The position numbers were made by a program, and so were the translations under genes. Shown piece after piece: positions 30,960-35,581 of a DNA stretch of 35,581 bases (positions are counted from its first letter, which is position 1; each line of letters begins with the position of its first letter). A model generated the notes under the pieces. The model was not told where the DNA came from, searched no databases, and saw nothing but the letters and a program-made list of their open reading frames with translations. Origin of the DNA: JACZWL01 sp046756445 (GTDB taxonomy: Bacteria; Pseudomonadota; Gammaproteobacteria; Steroidobacterales; Woeseiaceae); NCBI GenBank assembly GCA_046756445.1, contig JBHHWI010000019.1, positions 1 through 35,581 of the forward strand, written 5' to 3'.

Positions 30960-31622
30960 CTACCAGGGCAGGCGATAGCCCTCTGCGTGCCAGAATCCGC
31001 CGGAATTCCCCAGATCGAGCTCATCGATTCGGTCGATGAGGCTTTTAGCCGACTCGGCCGGAGGAATGCCGGTACCGCCGGTCATGTCCGTGGCGACCAG
31101 CCCCGGGTGCAGAAGCGCCACCGCAATGCCCCTTGGCGCCAGATCGTGCCGAAGGTTGGTGCCGACCATGTTGACTGCGGCCTTGGAGGCCCGGTAGCCG
31201 TAATTATTGCCCGAGCTGTTGTCTTCGATTGACCCGACCCGGCTGCTCACGATGGCCACCTTCGAACCCTCGTGCAGGTTGGTGAGCAGCGCCTCGGTCA
31301 CACGCAGGGGACCGAGCGTGTTGACCCTGAATTGCTCGAGCATGACGTCGTAATCGAGGCTGCCGAGCCGGTCTCCTCGCAGGATTCCCGCATTATTGAT
31401 CAGCACGTCGATGGATTCGCCGTCGAGCGCCTTCGCCAGATTGCCGACACTCGTTGCCTCGGCCACGTCCACGCCTTCGATCGCGCGGATGCCGAGCGCG
31501 GAAATCTCGGGACCTGCGGTGCGACAGACCCCGATGACATCGTCGCCACGGGCATGCAGTTGCGCGCATAGCTGCAGGCCGATGCCGCGATTGCAGCCTG
31601 TAACGAGAACCTTGGTCATCAT
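30960..31622 (-). CDS. Short-chain dehydrogenase/reductase (SDR)
   Basis: A 220-residue classical-type SDR with the glycine-rich cofactor motif G9-C-N-R-G13-I-G15, the NNAG strand (residues 76-79), and the catalytic set Ser127, Tyr143 and Lys147 (YGYRASK). The fold is compact with little C-terminal extension, resembling the group that includes C-factor-like and carbonyl-reductase-like SDRs. Substrate cannot be told from sequence. A small AGG ribosome site precedes the two adjacent ATG codons (31622 and 31619). It is divergent from the membrane gene at 31721. Confidence 0.9.
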   Translation of the reverse strand: MMTKVLVTGCNRGIGLQLCAQLHARGDDVIGVCRTAGPEISALGIRAIEGVDVAEATSVGNLAKALDGESIDVLINNAGILRGDRLGSLDYDVMLEQFRVNTLGPLRVTEALLTNLHEGSKVAIVSSRVGSIEDNSSGNNYGYRASKAAVNMVGTNLRHDLAPRGIAVALLHPGLVATDMTGGTGIPPAESAKSLIDRIDELDLGNSGGFWHAEGYRLPW

Positions 31623-31720
31623 CGGTTTACCTTTCTACAATGCGGACATGATACCGCGCTTACAATCTCGACTGCGCTGTTCGCCTTGCCCGGCGATGAG
31701 ATGATCCATGGAGGTGCGAT

Positions 31721-32374
31721 ATGTTCGTAGGACATTACGCCGTTAGTCTGGCCCTCAAGAAGTTCGAGAAGAGGGCGTCACTCGGTGTTCTCTTCCTCGC
31801 CGTCCAGCTTGTAGATATTCTGTTCTTTCCGTTCGTCGTCCTCGGCATCGAGAGCATGAACATTGTCCCGGCCTTCACCGAATCGACCCACTTCGAGCTG
31901 GAGTACGTGCCTTATACTCACAGCCTGGTCGGCTCGGTGTTCTGGGCGGCAGTAGCCTACAGCGTCTTCAGGTGGCTGATCGTGAGGAAACAGTCAGTTG
32001 CATTGGTCGTTGCGCTGGCGGTCTTTTCGCACTGGCTACTCGATCTGGTCACACATACACCGGACCTGCCTCTGTGGACTGACGACACGCTGAAACTAGG
32101 ATTGGGTCTCTGGAATAGCGCCGTTGCCACTTATGCGCTCGAGGCGATTCTGCTGCTTGGTGCTCTCTGGCTCTATCTTCGCGAAACGCGCGCCTCGAGC
32201 TCGCTTGGCAAGTACGGCATGGGGGCATTCGTGACCTTGCTGTTGCTGATCAATGTATTCAACCTCTTCGGGCCGCCACCGCAGGGCGGCAAGGTCGAGA
32301 TGGCAATCATGGGATTATCCGCTTACCTGCTCTTCGCAGCAGTAGCGTTCTGGCTGGACAAGAAGCGCGCCTAG
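31721..32374 (+). CDS. YdjM/DUF457-type membrane protein with conserved His residues
   Basis: A 217-residue multi-pass protein (about six helices). It has the spaced His/Asp pattern of the membrane-bound metal-dependent hydrolase family that includes E. coli YdjM: His5 (VGHYAVSL), Asp32 (QLVDILFF), His67 (YTHSLVGS) and His104 with Asp108 (FSHWLLDLVTHTPDLPL). These could bind a metal. Activity for this family is only predicted. A GGAGG ribosome site precedes the ATG at 31721. It converges on the AlaX-like gene with a 36-base gap. Confidence 0.85.
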   Translation: MFVGHYAVSLALKKFEKRASLGVLFLAVQLVDILFFPFVVLGIESMNIVPAFTESTHFELEYVPYTHSLVGSVFWAAVAYSVFRWLIVRKQSVALVVALAVFSHWLLDLVTHTPDLPLWTDDTLKLGLGLWNSAVATYALEAILLLGALWLYLRETRASSSLGKYGMGAFVTLLLLINVFNLFGPPPQGGKVEMAIMGLSAYLLFAAVAFWLDKKRA

Positions 32375-32410
32375 CGCAGGGACACAGTCAAGTTCGCGAC
32401 GAGAATCCGG

Positions 32411-33109
32411 CTAGTCGTCAAGGTGGATGTTGACACGGCGATTGTGCTTGCCTTTCTTTTCGACTTTGCCGATCCGTACCTGACCGACCTCGGCCGTCGA
32501 ACGCAGGTGCGTGCCACCGCAGGGCTGCAGATCCACGCCCTCGATCTCGAGCAGTCTCACCTGTCCGGCGCCCTTCGGCGGCTGCACGGACAAGGTTCGG
32601 ACGAGGTCGGGCTGAGACTCCAGTTCCTCGTCGGTAATCCACCGGCAGCTGACCCGGTGGTTCTCCCGGACCAAAGACTGCAGGGCTCTACCGACTTCTT
32701 CCTTGTCGATGCTGTCCTGCATGTCGAAGTCGAGACGGCTTTTTTCAGCCGATATACTGCCGCCGGTTACGCCATACCGCAGAATCGAGCCCAGCAGGTG
32801 CAGGGCCGTGTGCATGCGCATGTGGCGATATCGCCTTTCCCAGTCGATCGCTGCCCGGACTTTTTCACCGACCCTGGGGCGGGCTTGGTCTTGCTGATGC
32901 AGGTGTTGGATGCCGCCTTCGCCATATCGCGTGTCGACGACGGCAGTGCTGCCGCCATCCCAGGAAATGGTTCCGGTGTCTCCGGGCTGACCGCCGCCCA
33001 TGGGATAGAAAACGGTGCGGTCGAGGACGAGTGACCGGTCATCGAGGGCGACGACCACGGCATCGCATTCCTTCAGATAGGAGTCGTGCCTGAACAGCTC
33101 TTCGGTCAC
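32411..33109 (-). CDS. alaX: AlaX-type alanyl-tRNA editing protein
   Basis: A 232-residue stand-alone editing domain related to the C-terminal editing part of alanyl-tRNA synthetase. The zinc ligands are visible: His100 and His104 (MRMHTALHLLG), Cys197 and His201 (QPCGGTHLRS). The GGGQPGDTG segment (residues 38-46) is also characteristic. Such enzymes hydrolyse Ser/Gly mischarged on tRNA-Ala. A GTG at 33109 (VTEELFRHDSYLKEC, with GAGG upstream) is preferred over the start at 33160, because the latter adds a basic stretch not seen in the family. It converges on the DUF457-type gene and lies 115 bases downstream of the DUF6455 gene. Confidence 0.9.
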   Translation of the reverse strand: MTEELFRHDSYLKECDAVVVALDDRSLVLDRTVFYPMGGGQPGDTGTISWDGGSTAVVDTRYGEGGIQHLHQQDQARPRVGEKVRAAIDWERRYRHMRMHTALHLLGSILRYGVTGGSISAEKSRLDFDMQDSIDKEEVGRALQSLVRENHRVSCRWITDEELESQPDLVRTLSVQPPKGAGQVRLLEIEGVDLQPCGGTHLRSTAEVGQVRIGKVEKKGKHNRRVNIHLDD

Positions 33110-33224
33110 AATGGGCGGTCCTCGATGGCGCAGTCGCCAGGCGCATAACCATAGCACCAAATACCCGCCGCAGCCTGACTCCGGATACAGGCTCGATTGA
33201 TGATCTAAAGCCGAAATGTGAGGC

Positions 33225-33539
33225 TTACGTGGCTTTTACGACGCCGTCGAATATCTTGGCGTTCGGGCAAAAGCCGTTATCGCCTTCGATTTCTCCTGCC
33301 AGCCATCTCTCACAGACGTCTTCGGCAGGGCACCTTCTGCAGCGGGTTCGCACCGCGTTCATGTCCCGATCCGTCGGCGCATCGGCGAGCTTGTCGGGGT
33401 CCACCCCCAGGCGCGCCATCATGCGGTCCATGCGGCTTCGCGACTCGGACCTGAGCTTGCCGCGAAACCACATGACCAGTATCACAGCAATACCCACCAG
33501 CAGAATGGCGATGCCGAAGTCGGAAAATGTCGCGTTCAT
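33225..33539 (-). CDS. DUF6455-type membrane protein with Cys cluster
   Basis: A 104-residue protein with one membrane helix (about residues 7-24) and a cytoplasmic Cys domain: C67-x2-C70-x5-C76 followed by Trp79-Leu80, and a Phe-Cys91-Pro-Asn motif. This matches the DUF6455 pattern, in which the four cysteines are conserved; a metal or Fe-S site is plausible but untested. The ATG at 33539 has AGGAGG upstream and overlaps by four bases (ATGA) the stop of the previous gene, which shares a similar Cys pattern. An in-frame start at 33626 is rejected as it overlaps that gene. Confidence 0.8.
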   Translation of the reverse strand: MNATFSDFGIAILLVGIAVILVMWFRGKLRSESRSRMDRMMARLGVDPDKLADAPTDRDMNAVRTRCRRCPAEDVCERWLAGEIEGDNGFCPNAKIFDGVVKAT

Positions 33540-33937
33540 GATCGATCCTCCTGAATTTGTACGCCGCGGGTCGGGGTCGAATCCTGGATGTGTCCGGCCG
33601 CGAGATGGCGTGCATCTCTTACCCATTCACAGGACTCACAATCGCAGCCCGCGCCGTCATGCCCGGCGCTGGTGTTATGTGCGTCGACGTAATCGATACC
33701 GAAAGCCAGCGCGCGATGGAGAAACTCCATCGGCTTCCTGCCGAGGTCGTTGAATTCATCCGTTGAATTGAGCCAGTCGCACTCGTAGCTCTTCGCGCAC
33801 TCACTGCACCTGGCATCGATGACGTTGAAAATCCCGCTGTTGGGACACGTGGAAAGGTCGACGTTCGCCTTTGCGACCCGGCGGGGATAGACGAGTATCT
33901 CCAGGATCCTCCGTCTCATGACCGCATGTCCGGACAT
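33536..33937 (-). CDS. Cys-motif protein coupled to the DUF6455 gene
   Basis: A 133-residue soluble protein with seven cysteines: Cys31 in a Cys-Pro-Asn motif, C44-x2-C47-x5-C53 followed by Trp55-Leu56, and C98-x-C100-x2-C103 followed by Trp105. The second set repeats the C-x2-C-x5-C then Trp-Leu pattern of the DUF6455 protein encoded next, and both have a CPN motif, although in reverse order. This suggests relatedness or a shared cofactor. I know no named family for it. The ATG at 33937 has AGGAGG upstream. Translation of the next gene is coupled (ATGA overlap). It is divergent from the nuclease gene. Confidence 0.7.
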   Translation of the reverse strand: MSGHAVMRRRILEILVYPRRVAKANVDLSTCPNSGIFNVIDARCSECAKSYECDWLNSTDEFNDLGRKPMEFLHRALAFGIDYVDAHNTSAGHDGAGCDCESCEWVRDARHLAAGHIQDSTPTRGVQIQEDRS

Positions 33938-34061
33938 GAAGCACCTCCTGCGCAACCGGCTGTGCCGCGCAGGCACGTTTGTAGCACTGCGCAGGACAAA
34001 CGGATATCGTGGAAGCTACCTAGACATACGCCTGCCGATACTCAAAGAAAACGTAACAAGA

Positions 34062-35531
34062 ATGAGGACTTATCTCTCCAAATCCCGGCTGATGTCGGCC
34101 AGGCAGTGCCTGAAGCGATTGTATCTGGAGATACACCGGCCCGGGTTGAGGGTGATATCGGCGGCGACCGAAGCTGCATTCAGGACGGGGCACACGGTAG
34201 GTGCCGTGGCACGGGAGATCTATGGCACTGAAGATGCGGTATTCATTCCCTATGAGGGAGGCTTGCGTCATGCCCTCGCGAAAACGGAACGACTGGTCGC
34301 CGACGGACCCGAGTTCCCGATATTCGAAGCGACGTTTCAGTACGGCGGCGTGCTGGTTCGGATAGATGCACTGATGCCCGATGGTCGCGGCTGGCAGATC
34401 GTGGAAGTCAAGGCCTCCACATCGGTTAAGGAAGAGCACGCTTTCGATTGCGCGATACAGGGCTGGGTCCTTCAGGGTCTGGGGCTCGACCTGAAAGGCA
34501 TATCGCTCGCCTATGTGGACAATAGGTTCGTGTACCGGGGCGATGGCAATTTCCGCGGACTGCTGATCGAAAAGGACATGGCCGAGGAAGTGGCGCAACT
34601 GATGCCGATCGTTCCCGAGTGGGTGAATACGGCCGCGGATGCGGCGAGCGCCGCGGAACCGGACATTCCCGTTGGCCAACATTGCTTCGATCCCTACGAG
34701 TGTCCGTTCGTCGGGCACTGCTGGCCGTCGGACGCCGAGTACCCGGTGCTGGGCCTGGGGGGCAATACCGCCAAACTCGCCGGTTTCGTCATGCAGGGAT
34801 ATCGGGACGTTCGCGAGGTTCCGGCGAGTCGCCTGACTGAGAAGCAACAGTGGATTCAGCGCGTGAGCGCCTCGGGTCAACCGGAGTTGCTGGCGGACGC
34901 TGCGCGATTCGTCAACGATCTCGCATTCCCTCGATACTACCTGGACTTCGAGACCATCATGCCGGCGGTGCCCATATGGGCCGGCACTTGCCCTTACGAA
35001 ACCCTCCCGTTTCAGTGGTCCTGCCACTGCGAGGTCGCGCCGGGCGAGGTCGAGCATGCCGAGTTTCTGGATCTGAGCGGCGATCCGCCAATGCGAAGGC
35101 TCGCGGAGTCGCTCATCCGCGCTCTCGGCAGGGAAGGGCCTGTCCTGATGTACACGCCGTACGAGAGGCGCATCGTCACCGGCCTGATCGACCGCTTTTC
35201 CGACCTGGCGCACCCGCTTGCCGGAATTGTGGAGAGGCTGGTCGACCTGGCCCCGGTCACCCGACAGAACTACTACCACCCTGCCATGCACGGCTCGTGG
35301 TCGTTGAAAGACCTCCTGCCCACCATTGCCGACGACATAGGCTACCAGAACCTGGAAGGAATTCAGGAAGGTATGGCAGCTTCTGAAGGTTATTTAGAGG
35401 CAATCGGCCCGGACACCACGGCCGACAGGAGGACCGAGCTCAGGCGCCAGCTGCTGGCATACTGCCGGGTCGATACGGAGGGGATGGTGAGGCTGGTGCA
35501 TTTCCTGGCGCAGAATTCCCGCCGGCGCTAG
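34062..35531 (+). CDS. Cas4-like nuclease fused to a DEDD-type exonuclease (DUF2779)
   Basis: A 489-residue protein. The N-terminal half is a RecB/Cas4-like PD-(D/E)xK domain with Asp102, Glu115 and Lys117 (IDALMP ... IVEVKAS). Four cysteines placed like a Cas4 Fe-S cluster are present: Cys16, and Cys208, Cys214 and Cys220 (HCFDPYECPFVGHCW). The C-terminal half has the RNase H-fold exonuclease motif YYLDFETIMP (Asp295, Glu297) and a late YCRVDTEGM (Asp471), as in DUF2779. Such fusions are expected to process DNA or RNA ends; no CRISPR genes are near. ATG at 34062 (MRTYLSKSRL) is preferred over 33918, which would overlap the divergent gene. Confidence 0.88.
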   Translation: MRTYLSKSRLMSARQCLKRLYLEIHRPGLRVISAATEAAFRTGHTVGAVAREIYGTEDAVFIPYEGGLRHALAKTERLVADGPEFPIFEATFQYGGVLVRIDALMPDGRGWQIVEVKASTSVKEEHAFDCAIQGWVLQGLGLDLKGISLAYVDNRFVYRGDGNFRGLLIEKDMAEEVAQLMPIVPEWVNTAADAASAAEPDIPVGQHCFDPYECPFVGHCWPSDAEYPVLGLGGNTAKLAGFVMQGYRDVREVPASRLTEKQQWIQRVSASGQPELLADAARFVNDLAFPRYYLDFETIMPAVPIWAGTCPYETLPFQWSCHCEVAPGEVEHAEFLDLSGDPPMRRLAESLIRALGREGPVLMYTPYERRIVTGLIDRFSDLAHPLAGIVERLVDLAPVTRQNYYHPAMHGSWSLKDLLPTIADDIGYQNLEGIQEGMAASEGYLEAIGPDTTADRRTELRRQLLAYCRVDTEGMVRLVHFLAQNSRRR

Positions 35532-35581
35532 CCTGAACATTGCACGAGACCGCCCGAGAGCATTGACAACTTCATGATTTG
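35532..35581. other. Right edge of window
   Basis: The last 50 bases after the nuclease gene contain no gene start, hairpin or repeat that I can support. Confidence 0.4.

Noticed and set aside
34020..35291. Minus-strand open frame of 423 codons antisense to the Cas4-like gene
   Set aside because: The plus-strand frame carries the catalytic and Cys motifs; the antisense product is rich in Arg, His and Gln with no domain pattern.
34062..35581. CRISPR-Cas locus suggested by the Cas4-like domain
   Set aside because: No repeat-spacer array and no cas1, cas2 or effector gene is in the window.

Overview
The window looks like a chromosomal segment of a free-living, moderately GC-rich Gram-negative bacterium, most likely a marine or sediment gammaproteobacterium. 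The gammaproteobacterial ydbH-ynbE-ydbL operon, a TorF/Gcw_chp-type porin, outer-membrane lipoproteins, a bactofilin and a PspA operon all fit that. The assignment is inferred from gene content, not from a marker-gene match. No rRNA, tRNA, CRISPR array, phage or complete insertion sequence was seen; the only mobile-type element is one small inverted-repeat element (about 27.9 kb).

Layout. 0-3 kb (minus): the ydbH-ynbE-ydbL inter-membrane lipid transport operon, with ydbL cut by the window edge. 3-8 kb (minus): a REC-PAS-GGDEF-EAL c-di-GMP protein, a PflA-like radical SAM protein, an orphan ParA-type ATPase and a four-helix membrane protein. 8-10.4 kb (plus): a tight three-gene periplasmic redox operon of a membrane-anchored protein with a predicted N-terminal His, a FixH/YtkA-like protein and a MauG/CcpA-type dihaem peroxidase. 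10.3-13.3 kb (minus): an OmpR-type regulator followed by a histidine kinase with a very long periplasmic region. 13.4-15.8 kb (plus): divergent from these, pspA, a membrane protein and an exported vWA protein; an 11-bp-phased direct repeat between the two groups is a candidate binding site for the regulator.

16-22.6 kb: mostly single genes. These are a small membrane protein, an apparently exported D-2-hydroxyacid dehydrogenase, 1-Cys peroxiredoxin, a Cys-rich secreted protein, a YugP-type zinc protease, a bactofilin, a DUF547 protein and a poly-proline surface lipoprotein. 22.7-25 kb (minus): a translationally coupled pair, a two-haem lipoprotein followed by an outer-membrane beta-barrel with its own N-terminal haem motif, which may form an electron conduit across the outer membrane.

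25.4-27.9 kb (plus): three overlapping genes for an ECF sigma factor, a zinc-finger anti-sigma factor and an S8 (subtilase) protein. The periplasmic part of the anti-sigma factor resembles a subtilase propeptide, suggesting a sensing system in which the protease and the anti-sigma factor interact. 28-31 kb (minus): a TorF-type porin, membrane proteins and a second ParA ATPase closely related to the first. 31-35.5 kb: an SDR enzyme, a YdjM/DUF457-type membrane protein, an AlaX-type editing deacylase, a coupled pair of Cys-motif proteins (one DUF6455) and a Cas4-like nuclease fused to a DEDD-type exonuclease (DUF2779).

The best candidates for undescribed biology are the sigma/anti-sigma/subtilase operon, the haem-lipoprotein plus haem-porin pair, the twin orphan ParA proteins and the coupled Cys-motif pair.
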